A stretch of DNA of 62,913 nt from an uncultured Clostridia bacterium (GTDB lineage: Bacteria; Bacillota; Clostridia; Oscillospirales; Ruminococcaceae). The notes under the pieces were generated by a model. It was not told the origin of the DNA. It was given only the letters and a program-made list of their open reading frames with translations, and did not search any database. Of this stretch, positions 36,807 through 45,307 are shown piece after piece. Position numbers and translations under genes: made by a program. How positions within the stretch are numbered: position 1 is the first letter of the stretch; every line of letters starts with the position of its first letter. Location of the stretch: the NCBI GenBank assembly GCA_947627905.1, contig CANQXX010000007.1, positions 1 to 62,913 of the forward strand, read 5' to 3'.

Positions 36807-37919
36807 ATGGCTCTCAGAATGGTATGTCCATGTCATTTCGGCTTGGAAAGCACACTTAAATTTGAAGTTTCGCGTATAGGCGGACAGGATATTTCCGTTT
36901 CAGACGGCAGAGTGTCCTTTTCCGGAGGATATGATGTTCTTGTAAGGGCAAATCTGTGGCTTGCCGCAGCGGAAAGGGTGCTTATACAGCTTGCGGAATT
37001 TGACGCGGTAACATTTGAAGAGCTTTTTCAGGGCGTAAAGAATATTCCATTTGAGGACTTTATAGGAAAGAACGATAAATTTCCGGTAAAGGGATATTCG
37101 CTCGATTCAAAGCTGCACAGCGTTCCCGATTGTCAGTCGATAGTAAAAAAGGCTGCTGTGGAACGCCTTAAAAGCAAGTATGGCATAAGTTATTTTGAAG
37201 AGACCGGAGCAATGTTCAAAATACAGTTCAGTATACTTAAAGATCATGTGACAGTTTGCATCGACAGCTCCGGAGCAGGTCTGCATAAACGCGGATACCG
37301 CCGCAATTCAAATGCCGCTCCGATAAAGGAAACTCTTGCGGCAGGGATAATTGATCTTGCAAGGGTGCGGGAAAACAGCATTGTCTGCGATCCGTTCTGC
37401 GGAAGCGGAACATTGCTTATCGAAGCAGCTTACAAGGCAATGAATATAGCGCCGGGAATACGCAGGCGGTTCGTTTCCGATGAATGGGGGATAATTGACA
37501 AGGCAATATGGTCAGAGGAAAGGGCAAAAGCGCTGGATTTAATAAAAAAAGATACGGATTTTTTTGCATACGGTTATGATATAGATCCCGAAAGCGTGGC
37601 GCTTTCTATGGAAAACTGCCGTAAGGCAGGTATACAGAAGCGTGTTTCAATATCACAGGCGGATATCAGCAGTTATGTAAATAAAAAGGATACTATCACA
37701 ATATGCAATCCGCCTTACGGAGAGCGTATGCTTGAGTTAAAGGAAGCGGAAAAGCTGTATACCGTTATGGGAAAGCGTTTCAGCGCCGATAGGGAAAGTC
37801 CGTGCTATATAATTTCTCCACATGAGGAATTTGAAAAATTTTTCGGCAGGACTGCCGATAAGCGGAGAAAACTTTACAACGGCATGATAAAATGTCAGCT
37901 TTATATGTATTTCAAATAA
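36807..37919 (+). CDS. THUMP-domain class I RNA methyltransferase (RlmL/YpsC-like)
   Basis: This 370-residue protein has an N-terminal ferredoxin-like and THUMP RNA-binding region (residues 1 to about 160) and a C-terminal SAM-dependent methyltransferase. CDPFCGSGTLLIEAA is the SAM-binding motif I and NPPYGER is motif IV, typical of N2-guanine methylation as in E. coli RlmL of 23S rRNA. AAGGAG precedes the ATG. It follows the PBP gene by 20 bases and ends at a bidirectional terminator. Confidence 0.92.
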   Translation: MALRMVCPCHFGLESTLKFEVSRIGGQDISVSDGRVSFSGGYDVLVRANLWLAAAERVLIQLAEFDAVTFEELFQGVKNIPFEDFIGKNDKFPVKGYSLDSKLHSVPDCQSIVKKAAVERLKSKYGISYFEETGAMFKIQFSILKDHVTVCIDSSGAGLHKRGYRRNSNAAPIKETLAAGIIDLARVRENSIVCDPFCGSGTLLIEAAYKAMNIAPGIRRRFVSDEWGIIDKAIWSEERAKALDLIKKDTDFFAYGYDIDPESVALSMENCRKAGIQKRVSISQADISSYVNKKDTITICNPPYGERMLELKEAEKLYTVMGKRFSADRESPCYIISPHEEFEKFFGRTADKRRKLYNGMIKCQLYMYFK

Positions 37920-37920
37920 A

Positions 37921-37948
37921 AATGTCCTTGATATCTTTCAAGGACATT
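37921..37948. terminator. Bidirectional intrinsic terminator
   Basis: AATGTCCTTG (37921-37930) pairs with CAAGGACATT (37939-37948). T runs follow on both strands, so it can end the methyltransferase gene and the converging small ORF. Confidence 0.88.
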
Positions 37949-37954
37949 TTCTTT

Positions 37955-38125
37955 TTATTGTCTTATGTGTATGCCTTGGGATTCTATGAAATCTTCAAGA
38001 TCCTCCTTGGCTTCTTCAGCCCATGAGGTCTCATCAGGCATAAGATTGTGCTTGTCACCATTTGTCTTTGTGATTGCTCCGGAGTTCTTTTCTTCTTCCG
38101 GAACGGGTTTTTTGGTATCTTTCAT
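37955..38125 (-). CDS. Small acidic protein of unknown function (56 residues)
   Basis: On the minus strand an ATG at 38125 with GGAGGA eight bases upstream opens a frame that ends with TAA at 37955. The product begins MKDTKKPVPEEEKNSG, contains SWAEEAKEDLEDFIES and ends GIHIRQ. It is rich in Glu, Asp and Lys, has no signal peptide or membrane helix and no family I know. It lies 21 bases after the CPBP protease gene on the same strand and directly before a terminator, so both are likely one transcript. Confidence 0.65.
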   Translation of the reverse strand: MKDTKKPVPEEEKNSGAITKTNGDKHNLMPDETSWAEEAKEDLEDFIESQGIHIRQ

Positions 38126-38146
38126 AATATTATTCCTCCAATCGGA

Positions 38147-39187
38147 CTATGCGGATATGTATTCTTCAATAGGACCTATGCTTGTGATAATGTCGTATAT
38201 ATAAAATACCATAATGACTATCATGCTCCATGAAGTGATAAGAATGGGCAGGGTGCGCTTCTTGTGATGTTCGGTATATGGCGGGAATTTGATATTTCCA
38301 TTTAAAAATGATATGAGCAGCACGATTATGCCGATAATGAAAAATACCGGTATGCAGACTATGTTTATCACGGAAGCGGCAGTCTCGTCAAAATATTCTA
38401 CTAACGTAGGAATGGAGGCAATAGTATTGTTCACCACATGGCATATTATCGACGGTACGATAGAACCCGTTTTCAGCGTTATCATTGCAAGCGGTATACC
38501 CAGAAGGAATCCAAGTATCATCTGATAAGGATTTCCGTGCATAAGCCCGAATATAAGCGCCGAGAAAAATATAGCAAATCTTCCGCTTACCTTTGCGGCT
38601 TGCCTAAGAACTATGCCGCGGTATATCAGTTCTTCTCCTATAGGAGCAAGTATGACAGATGATATAATGTCGATCGCATATGCTTTCGGGTCATGTTCGA
38701 TAACATAATCCATGCCCATGACTTCCAGCCCGTGTGATTCAAGCGCCGACATTATGAACATGGAGCATATCAATGATACCTGCTGAAAAAACAGAACAAT
38801 AAGTATGTATTTTATCAATTCTCCAGTGTTCATACGGCTTGTATTGAAAAGCTCTTTAGGGTTATATTTTTTTATTGCGCAGTAAAAGGCAAATATTATC
38901 ATTGCCGCTATCGCCGGAAATCCTCCGCCGATAAACATACACCAGAAATCCATTACAGCCTTGCCGTCCTCATTATATATGATATCATTGCCAAGCGCAT
39001 AATAAACGGCATATCCTGCGGTACAGACTATTTCTATCAGCAGATACAGAAATAAAAGCGTCAGACCTATGGAATTATAATTTTTTCTTATTTTTCTTTT
39101 CTCGTCCGGAGTAACATAGTCCTGCGGAAAATAATACGGCGGTGGGGACTGCGGCGGTACGCTGCTGTATTGCCCGTAATTATACAT
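38147..39187 (-). CDS. CPBP-family intramembrane metalloprotease (CAAX protease-like)
   Basis: This protein of about 346 residues has a tyrosine- and proline-rich N-terminal tail (first 25 residues) and eight or so membrane helices. The family motif EELIYRGIVLRQ holds the catalytic Glu pair and Arg; the later FALIFGLMHGNPYQ-like segment and HVVNNT supply the His residues. Bacterial members cleave or modify unknown membrane substrates, some linked to bacteriocin immunity. The ATG at 39187 is 11 bases after AAAGGAG; a TTG at 39196 is too close to that site. Confidence 0.88.
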   Translation of the reverse strand: MYNYGQYSSVPPQSPPPYYFPQDYVTPDEKRKIRKNYNSIGLTLLFLYLLIEIVCTAGYAVYYALGNDIIYNEDGKAVMDFWCMFIGGGFPAIAAMIIFAFYCAIKKYNPKELFNTSRMNTGELIKYILIVLFFQQVSLICSMFIMSALESHGLEVMGMDYVIEHDPKAYAIDIISSVILAPIGEELIYRGIVLRQAAKVSGRFAIFFSALIFGLMHGNPYQMILGFLLGIPLAMITLKTGSIVPSIICHVVNNTIASIPTLVEYFDETAASVINIVCIPVFFIIGIIVLLISFLNGNIKFPPYTEHHKKRTLPILITSWSMIVIMVFYIYDIITSIGPIEEYISA

Positions 39188-39204
39188 TATGTACAAAACT
39201 CCTT

Positions 39205-39783
39205 TCAGATGTAACGGATAACGGAAACGACCCTGCCGATAATTTCACATTCGTCAACGATTATCGGATCCATAGTATCGTTTTCCGGCTGGAGCCTGTA
39301 ATGTCCGTTTTCTTTGTAGAAAGTCTTTACGGTAGCTTCTCCGCCGTTTACCATAGCGGCAACTATCTCGCCGTTGTTTGCATACGGGGTCTTTTCGATA
39401 ACTACGATATCTCCGTCAAGTATAGCGGCGTTTATCATGCTTTCGCCCCGTACTTTAAGGGCAAACAGTTCGCCGGAATAGTTCTTGTTTTCGTGAAAAT
39501 TAATATAATCGGTTATATCCTCCACCGCTGTGATCGGCTGACCGGCGGTTATAGTTCCTACCAGAGGAATCTTTACAGCACCTTTTCCCGATAGCTTTAT
39601 CGCTCTGTTGCAGCCGTCCGCCTTGTCAAGATATCCCTCTGCGACAAGAGTATTTACATATCTTGCTGCCGTAGATGTTGAGCGGATATCAAGAGCCGCG
39701 CATATTTCGCGTATGGAAGGAGCAAAGCCGTCCTCCATTCTTTCTTTGATGTACTCAAACACGCGTTTTTCCTTGTCGTTCAT
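39205..39783 (-). CDS. lexA: LexA repressor
   Basis: This 192-residue SOS repressor has an N-terminal winged helix (SIREICAALDIRSTSTAARYVN) and a C-terminal self-cleaving peptidase. The Ala-Gly cleavage site lies in TITAGQPI, the catalytic Ser in GESMIN and the Lys in ATVKTFY. The ATG at 39783 is seven bases after AAAGGA; upstream in-frame codons overlap that site. It lies 17 bases after murC on the same strand, so it is probably in one transcript with murC. I did not find a convincing LexA operator in the murC upstream region. Confidence 0.94.
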   Translation of the reverse strand: MNDKEKRVFEYIKERMEDGFAPSIREICAALDIRSTSTAARYVNTLVAEGYLDKADGCNRAIKLSGKGAVKIPLVGTITAGQPITAVEDITDYINFHENKNYSGELFALKVRGESMINAAILDGDIVVIEKTPYANNGEIVAAMVNGGEATVKTFYKENGHYRLQPENDTMDPIIVDECEIIGRVVSVIRYI

Positions 39784-39800
39784 CAGAACCATCCTTTCGA

Positions 39801-41198
39801 TCACTTGTTTTTTTCTTCCAGAAGTTTTAAGATACGTCTTGATACTTTGTTTACATCTCCGCAGCCGAGAGTTATCACCAGATCGCCGGCTTTGGCATTT
39901 TCCGAAACATAACGTGCTGTAAGCTCAAAATTTGCGTCATGCTCTTCTTCGTCAAAATAAATGCTGCCGGGAATTTTATCTGCAAGCGCTTTAGTGTGTA
40001 TTCCGGAAATGTTCTTTTCCCGTCCGCCCATTATAGCGGTCAGAACTACGATATCCGCTATTGAAAGGGCTTTTGCAAAGTCGTCCAGCAGAAGTTCCGT
40101 TCTGGAGAACGTAAACGGCTGGTGTACCGCCCATACGCGGTCAAATCCGAGGGATTTTGCGGTTTTCAGCGTAACGGCTATTTCGGCAGGGTGGTGGGCA
40201 TAATCGTCAACGACCGTTATACCGCCGGATTCCCCGTATTTTTCAAATCTTCTTCCTGCGCCATGAAATGCTTCCAGACCCTTTGCGATCCCTTCAGGAG
40301 ACGCTCCTGCGCCGTAAGCTGCCGCCGCAGCGGCAACGGCGTTTATTATGTTGTGTTCTCCGGGAATATTCAGCACGGCGTCACAGAATGTTTTTCCGTC
40401 ATGCATTATGGTAAATTCTGTACGCATAGCGCCTGTTTTGCGGATATTTGCCGGGTACCAGTCATTGGCTTCCGAACGTCCGAAAGTTATTATCTGTTTT
40501 CCTGAAATACCTTCCAAGGCTTTCATGGAATTATCGTCATCGCCGTTGATAATAACGGCGTTTGCGGCATTTTCACAGAATTTGCGGAACGATCTTATTA
40601 TATTGTCAAGATTTTTGAAGTAATCAAGGTGATCTTCATCAATATTCAGCACTACAGCAGTCCCTACCGAAAGATTAAGGAAGTGATCCTGAAATTCGCA
40701 CGCTTCGCATACCATAGTGCCGCTTTTTCCTGCTATCCCGCTGCCGTGTATCAGGGGGAGCTTCCCGCCGATAACGGCGCTTATATCCATATCCTGCATA
40801 ACAAGTATCTGGGTTATCATGGAAGTTACTGTGGTTTTTCCATGTGTACCGCTCACACAGACAGTATTTTTATGGAGTTCCGTGATTATTCCGAGCAGCT
40901 CGCTGCGCTCAAGAACGGGCACGCCGCTTGCTTTTGCGGCGATAAGCTCCGGATTATCGGGAAGTATGGCTGCCGTGTGGACTATCAGGTCAGCACCGTT
41001 TATATTTTCAGCTTTCTGACCGAGAAAGACCTCTATTCCCATATCTCTGACGGCTTTAAGCGTTTCCGTTTCGTTGTTATCCGAACCGGTAAGGAAATAT
41101 CCCAGAGAATGAAGTATCTGCGCAAGGGGATACATACCGCTTCCGCCTATTCCGATAAAATGGATATGGCGCTTTCCGTTCAAAATTTGTTTATCCAA
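39801..41198 (-). CDS. murC: UDP-N-acetylmuramate--L-alanine ligase (MurC)
   Basis: This 465-residue Mur ligase adds L-alanine to UDP-MurNAc in the cytoplasm. The nucleotide-sugar binding start HFIGIGGSGMYPLA, the ATP loop GTHGKTT and the DDYAHHPAEI segment are all typical. The start is a TTG at 41198, eight bases after GAGG; a GTG three codons earlier overlaps that site. It heads a minus-strand run with lexA, a CPBP protease and a small ORF, and is divergent from spoVG. Confidence 0.96.
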   Translation of the reverse strand: MDKQILNGKRHIHFIGIGGSGMYPLAQILHSLGYFLTGSDNNETETLKAVRDMGIEVFLGQKAENINGADLIVHTAAILPDNPELIAAKASGVPVLERSELLGIITELHKNTVCVSGTHGKTTVTSMITQILVMQDMDISAVIGGKLPLIHGSGIAGKSGTMVCEACEFQDHFLNLSVGTAVVLNIDEDHLDYFKNLDNIIRSFRKFCENAANAVIINGDDDNSMKALEGISGKQIITFGRSEANDWYPANIRKTGAMRTEFTIMHDGKTFCDAVLNIPGEHNIINAVAAAAAAYGAGASPEGIAKGLEAFHGAGRRFEKYGESGGITVVDDYAHHPAEIAVTLKTAKSLGFDRVWAVHQPFTFSRTELLLDDFAKALSIADIVVLTAIMGGREKNISGIHTKALADKIPGSIYFDEEEHDANFELTARYVSENAKAGDLVITLGCGDVNKVSRRILKLLEEKNK

Positions 41199-41382
41199 AA
41201 TACACACCTCACATGGTTTTGATTAAGAAATAATTAAGAATCATCTGCTATAATAATATTCGTTGATATACATAGTATTGGTGAAATTTTATTTTTAATA
41301 CTGAATAAATTACCATAAAACATTCAATAATATGTATGTAAGCTGTATATCACAAATGTCAATTATCAAGGAGGACGTTTCA

Positions 41383-41679
41383 ATGAACATCACTGACATT
41401 AAAATCAGGAAAATTATCCCCGATGGCAGACTTCGTGCAGTAATTTCCATCACCATCGACAATATGCTTGCCGTACACGACATAAAGGTCGTACAGGGCG
41501 ATGAGAGATTGTTCGTAGCAATGCCGAGCAGGAAAGATGAGAGCGGTATTTTCAGAGATATCGTTCATCCCATTTCTCCGGAAGCCCGTAAGCTCGTAGA
41601 GGACGAGATCCTCGACGCATATACCCGTCATATTGAGCAGATGCAGGCTGAAGCTGAGGCAGAAGAAGCCGGACTTTAA
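41383..41679 (+). CDS. spoVG: Septation/stage V sporulation regulator SpoVG
   Basis: This 98-residue RNA/DNA-binding protein affects septum placement, capsule and sporulation in Firmicutes. The family start MNITDIKIRKI, the AVISITIDNMLAVHDIKVV block and PSRKDESGIFRDIVHPI are all present. AAGGAGG precedes the ATG at 41383; an in-frame ATG further upstream lies before that site. The tail ends in a Glu/Ala-rich stretch. A TATAAT-like box at 41249-41254 has no convincing -35, and an alternative sigma factor such as sigma-H could act here. Confidence 0.96.
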   Translation: MNITDIKIRKIIPDGRLRAVISITIDNMLAVHDIKVVQGDERLFVAMPSRKDESGIFRDIVHPISPEARKLVEDEILDAYTRHIEQMQAEAEAEEAGL

Positions 41680-41711
41680 TGGGTCTGGCGTCGATGATGA
41701 GATGATTTTTT

Positions 41712-41738
41712 GGCAGCTCCGTTTATAACGGGGCTGTC
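41712..41738. terminator. Bidirectional terminator between spoVG and the Nudix gene
   Basis: GGCAGC pairs with GCTGTC and CCGT with ACGG across a short loop. The plus side is followed by ACTTTTATTTT and the minus side by AAAAAATC when read as a complement. Confidence 0.75.
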
Positions 41739-41742
41739 ACTT

Positions 41743-42279
41743 TTATTTTCCGAGTATGCGCGCGGCTTTAAGTATAGCGCACTGAGTTTTTGCGTCCGGG
41801 AGTTCGTTGTTCATTACCATTTCAACGGCGTCCTCTATTTTTATTTTTATAACATCGAGAAATTCATCTTCATCAAGGTGCTGCTTGTCAAAAGAAAGAC
41901 CCGTTGCAAGATACATATGAATTTTTTCGGTAAGATATGCAACGGACGGATAGCACACTCCGAGATATTCAAATTTTTCGCAGGCAGCTCCGGTCTCTTC
42001 TTTAAGTTCCCTCAGACCGGCTTCGCGGTGATCCTCGCCGAACTCGAGCTTTCCTGCCGGCAGCTCGGTAAGAACTGTCTGGAACGGATATCTGAACTGT
42101 TTTACCATAAGTATTTCGCCGTTATCGGTCACAGGAACTATGCACACTCCTCCGGGGTGGATAACAAGCTCACGGTTGACGATCTCGCCGTTTTCCAGTT
42201 CGGCGCGGTCTTTTTTTACTTTTATTATTTTACCGTCAAAGACAGGTTCTGAAGCTACTGTTGTTTCAAAAAGATGCAT
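41743..42279 (-). CDS. ADP-ribose pyrophosphatase (Nudix)
   Basis: This 178-residue protein splits ADP-ribose to AMP and ribose 5-phosphate. It carries a complete Nudix box (AGKLEFGE, seven residues, RELKEETGA) and the family features GGVCIVPV and MVKQFRYP. The length and the N-terminal ENGEIVNRELV strand match the NudF/YqkG branch. The ATG at 42279 has GGAGGGG upstream; a start ten codons earlier is unlikely. Its promoter lies at 42331-42359. Confidence 0.9.
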   Translation of the reverse strand: MHLFETTVASEPVFDGKIIKVKKDRAELENGEIVNRELVIHPGGVCIVPVTDNGEILMVKQFRYPFQTVLTELPAGKLEFGEDHREAGLRELKEETGAACEKFEYLGVCYPSVAYLTEKIHMYLATGLSFDKQHLDEDEFLDVIKIKIEDAVEMVMNNELPDAKTQCAILKAARILGK

Positions 42280-42330
42280 AGATGCCCCTCCAATAAAATT
42301 TATTAACACAACAAATGTTCTATTTAGTTT

Positions 42331-42359
42331 ATTATAACATATTAAAATTCATTTAACAA
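42331..42359 (-). promoter_or_regulatory. Sigma-A promoter of the ADP-ribose pyrophosphatase gene
   Basis: On the minus strand TTGTTA (42354-42359) and TATAAT (42331-42336) are separated by 17 bases. Confidence 0.7.
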
Positions 42360-42410
42360 GGGCTTTTTCACAATTTTTTGCTTTTTTTATTAAAAAATTT
42401 GGAAAAGCTC

Positions 42411-42439
42411 TTGTAAAAAAGGCGATTTTGAATTATAAT
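42411..42439 (+). promoter_or_regulatory. Sigma-A promoter of the tandem yfhO genes
   Basis: TTGTAA (42411-42416) and TATAAT (42434-42439) are separated by 17 bases, about 35 bases before the first start. Confidence 0.7.
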
Positions 42440-42473
42440 AAATATATCTGATGTCTGAATGGAAGGAACTTTA

Positions 42474-45284
42474 ATGACTATGAGCAAATTAATGGGATTA
42501 TTTGACAAGTTAAATAATACTGAAATAAAGATAAATTACAGAAAAAAGTCCTTGATGACAGAAAAAAGCTTCTATATTTTTGCATTCTGTGTGCCAATAG
42601 TTATATTATTGATAGCATATGCCATATTTGGTATGTATCCTTTTGGAAATAAGTCTGTACTTATCTCAGATCTGCAAGGTCAATATGTAAGCTATTATCT
42701 TAACTTCAGAGATGCTTTGTGGGAAGACAGAAGCGTATTTTATAGCTGGAGCAGAAATCTGTCCGGTGAAATGTTTGGTATATATGCTTATTATATGGCA
42801 AGTCCGTTTATGCTCATAGTCATTCTGTTCCCGCGCTCAATGATCGAATTATCAATTATGATCATGCAGCTGCTAAAGGTAGGAACATCTTCGGTAACAA
42901 TGGGCTGTTATCTCCGTAAGTCACAGAATTTAAATATATATTCCTCACTTGTATTTTCGTTGCTGTACAGTCTTTCTTTGTATTCTATAGGACAAATGAT
43001 GAATACGATGTGGATCGACGGAATGATATATCTTCCGCTGATATGTCTGGGTATCGAAAAATTGGTCGATAATGGGAAAACACATCTGTTTATAATATCA
43101 CTTGCACTTCTGTTTGTTGCGAATTTTTATATTGGCTGGATGGCGGTTATATTCAGCTGCCTATATTTCATTGCGTATTTATTTTTTATATCCGAAAAAT
43201 ATTGTTCATATAAAATCAAGGGCTTATTAATACAAGGGGTAAAGTTTGCCCTTAGTGGTATTCTTTCAGCTGTTTGTGCGGCATGGATATTAATACCGGT
43301 ATATCATAGCCTTAGTCTTGGAAAGTTGAATTTTATTGAACCGGATTATACTAAAATTGCAAAATTTGATTTTATTGATATTTTTTCTTATTTTTTGCCA
43401 AATACATATGATACTAACAGAGCGAAAGGTTCTCCAGAATTATACTGCGGTGTACTTACCATTATTCTTGTGGCACTGTTTTTCTTGAATAATGGGATCA
43501 ATTTGCGAAAAAAGATCGGCTATGGTATCCTTGTACTTGTAATGATATTGTCAATGTATTTTTATTCTATTGATATCATATGGCACGGATTTTCTGAGCC
43601 TATCTGGTTCAATTACCGTTATGCATTCATGCTGTGCTTTTTGCTTATTGCAATGGCGGCAAGGTCATTTGAAAAAATAAAGGAAGTAAATATAAAAAAG
43701 ATAGCACTTGTGTTTGCGGTAATTGTTCTGTATGTATTTTTACTTGACAAGACTGATGAATTTTTTGTTTATGATGATAATGAGCATCCTGAAAGAATAT
43801 ATGACGTAATGTCTACGGTATGGTTTACTGTTGTATTGGCTTTCGTGTATACTATGATACTTTATTTTTACCAGAAAAATTGTCAAAAAATTGACCCGAA
43901 AAAATTAGTATGCTTTGTTACAATTATCGAATTGATAATATCTTCTTCCATAACATTGGATAAGATCGGTACTGATCTAATATATGCAACATATGGAGAA
44001 TATACGAAAGAAATTTCGCTTGGAAAAAATACAGTTGAACAAATCAATGATTTGGATGATAATATTTACAGAATTGAACTGAAAAATGATATCTTTGATA
44101 AAGTAAATTATATCATGGCTTATGATTCATTTGGGGTCTCTCACTCAAGTTCATTGTTGAACAGCCGTGTATTGAAATTTTTAAAATCTATAGGGTTTGA
44201 TCAATATGCGCATTATACTTTTTATAACGGTGCAACATATGTGTCAGATGCGGTTTTGGGTATAAAATATGTTATGGAAAGTGAAAATTTGAAGAATGAT
44301 GCTACTGATTTTTTTTCTTTATTGAGTTCAATAGGTGAACCTTTAAATTATAGGCATTATGATAATGAAATATTAGAGAATAGCAATAGTGATAATGTTA
44401 TTCACGCTTATGAAAACCCTTATGCGCTTCCTGTGGCTTTTATGGCTGACATCTCGGCGGCAAATGTGGAATTTGAATCGGCGGACGATCCGTTTGAAAA
44501 TCAGAACAAGCTGCTTTCGGCTCTTATTTCCGATAAGGAACAGGATTTCTTTAGGCGTATCAGCTTTGATGATATTACAGCAGAAAATGCAATATGTATG
44601 GGATATGCAGACCATATAAAATATAAGGGAATAACAGAGGAAAGCAATGCCTCGGTAACATTTAAGTTTACCGCTCCTACAAACGATATGCTTTATATGT
44701 ATATGCCGTCTGATTATCCAAGAGGCAATATAGGATTATGGCTTAATGATGGATATCTGGATAGATACTATTTAAACAAAGGTAATATAAAGCAAAATAT
44801 TGTTACTCTTGGAAGACATAAAGGGGAACAAATGGAGCTTACAATAAAAATTATTGATTCTCCTGTTGTGTCAACTTCTTATGAATATTATGCTTCTGAA
44901 AGAAATGAAGTTATATTCAAAGATAATTATGTTTATTATCTTGATGAGGAAAAATTCGTCAGTGCAGTAGATGAGCTTAAAAAATACCCATTAAATATTG
45001 ATTATTTTAAAGAAGATCATATTAAAGGAACAATTACTTCACCCAAAGACGGTATAATGTTTACAAGCATTCCATTTGAACCCGGATGGACTATATATGT
45101 TGACGGTGTAAAAACGGAGCCGGTAAAGCTATTTGATGCATTAATGGGAGTTCCGCTCAATGAAGGAACACATAATATTGAAATGAAGTTCTTCCCATAT
45201 GGTTTGACAGAAGGTATAATTGTTTCTGTTATCGGTGTAATAATTGTGATATTTATTGCTTTAAAAGAGCGCAAAAATCATTAA
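42474..45284 (+). CDS. YfhO-family membrane protein, first tandem copy
   Basis: This protein of about 936 residues has a long N-terminal half with some 12 membrane helices and a large extracytoplasmic C-terminal half, closed by one more helix. YfhO proteins are GT-C-like and are linked to glycosylation of lipoteichoic acid. QGQYVSYYLNFRDALW, YSWSRNLSGEM and the C-terminal FTSIPFEPGWTIYVDG are family segments. The ATG at 42474 is six bases after GGAAGGA. Much of the gene is clearly more AT-rich than its downstream paralogue. Confidence 0.86.
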   Translation: MTMSKLMGLFDKLNNTEIKINYRKKSLMTEKSFYIFAFCVPIVILLIAYAIFGMYPFGNKSVLISDLQGQYVSYYLNFRDALWEDRSVFYSWSRNLSGEMFGIYAYYMASPFMLIVILFPRSMIELSIMIMQLLKVGTSSVTMGCYLRKSQNLNIYSSLVFSLLYSLSLYSIGQMMNTMWIDGMIYLPLICLGIEKLVDNGKTHLFIISLALLFVANFYIGWMAVIFSCLYFIAYLFFISEKYCSYKIKGLLIQGVKFALSGILSAVCAAWILIPVYHSLSLGKLNFIEPDYTKIAKFDFIDIFSYFLPNTYDTNRAKGSPELYCGVLTIILVALFFLNNGINLRKKIGYGILVLVMILSMYFYSIDIIWHGFSEPIWFNYRYAFMLCFLLIAMAARSFEKIKEVNIKKIALVFAVIVLYVFLLDKTDEFFVYDDNEHPERIYDVMSTVWFTVVLAFVYTMILYFYQKNCQKIDPKKLVCFVTIIELIISSSITLDKIGTDLIYATYGEYTKEISLGKNTVEQINDLDDNIYRIELKNDIFDKVNYIMAYDSFGVSHSSSLLNSRVLKFLKSIGFDQYAHYTFYNGATYVSDAVLGIKYVMESENLKNDATDFFSLLSSIGEPLNYRHYDNEILENSNSDNVIHAYENPYALPVAFMADISAANVEFESADDPFENQNKLLSALISDKEQDFFRRISFDDITAENAICMGYADHIKYKGITEESNASVTFKFTAPTNDMLYMYMPSDYPRGNIGLWLNDGYLDRYYLNKGNIKQNIVTLGRHKGEQMELTIKIIDSPVVSTSYEYYASERNEVIFKDNYVYYLDEEKFVSAVDELKKYPLNIDYFKEDHIKGTITSPKDGIMFTSIPFEPGWTIYVDGVKTEPVKLFDALMGVPLNEGTHNIEMKFFPYGLTEGIIVSVIGVIIVIFIALKERKNH

Positions 45285-45307
45285 TAATAATGAACGGAGG
45301 TTTACCC

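Noticed and set aside
42309-42322. LexA-like box CAACAAATGTTC near the Nudix promoter
   Set aside because: Only one half-site matches the Firmicute consensus and the neighbour is not a typical SOS gene.
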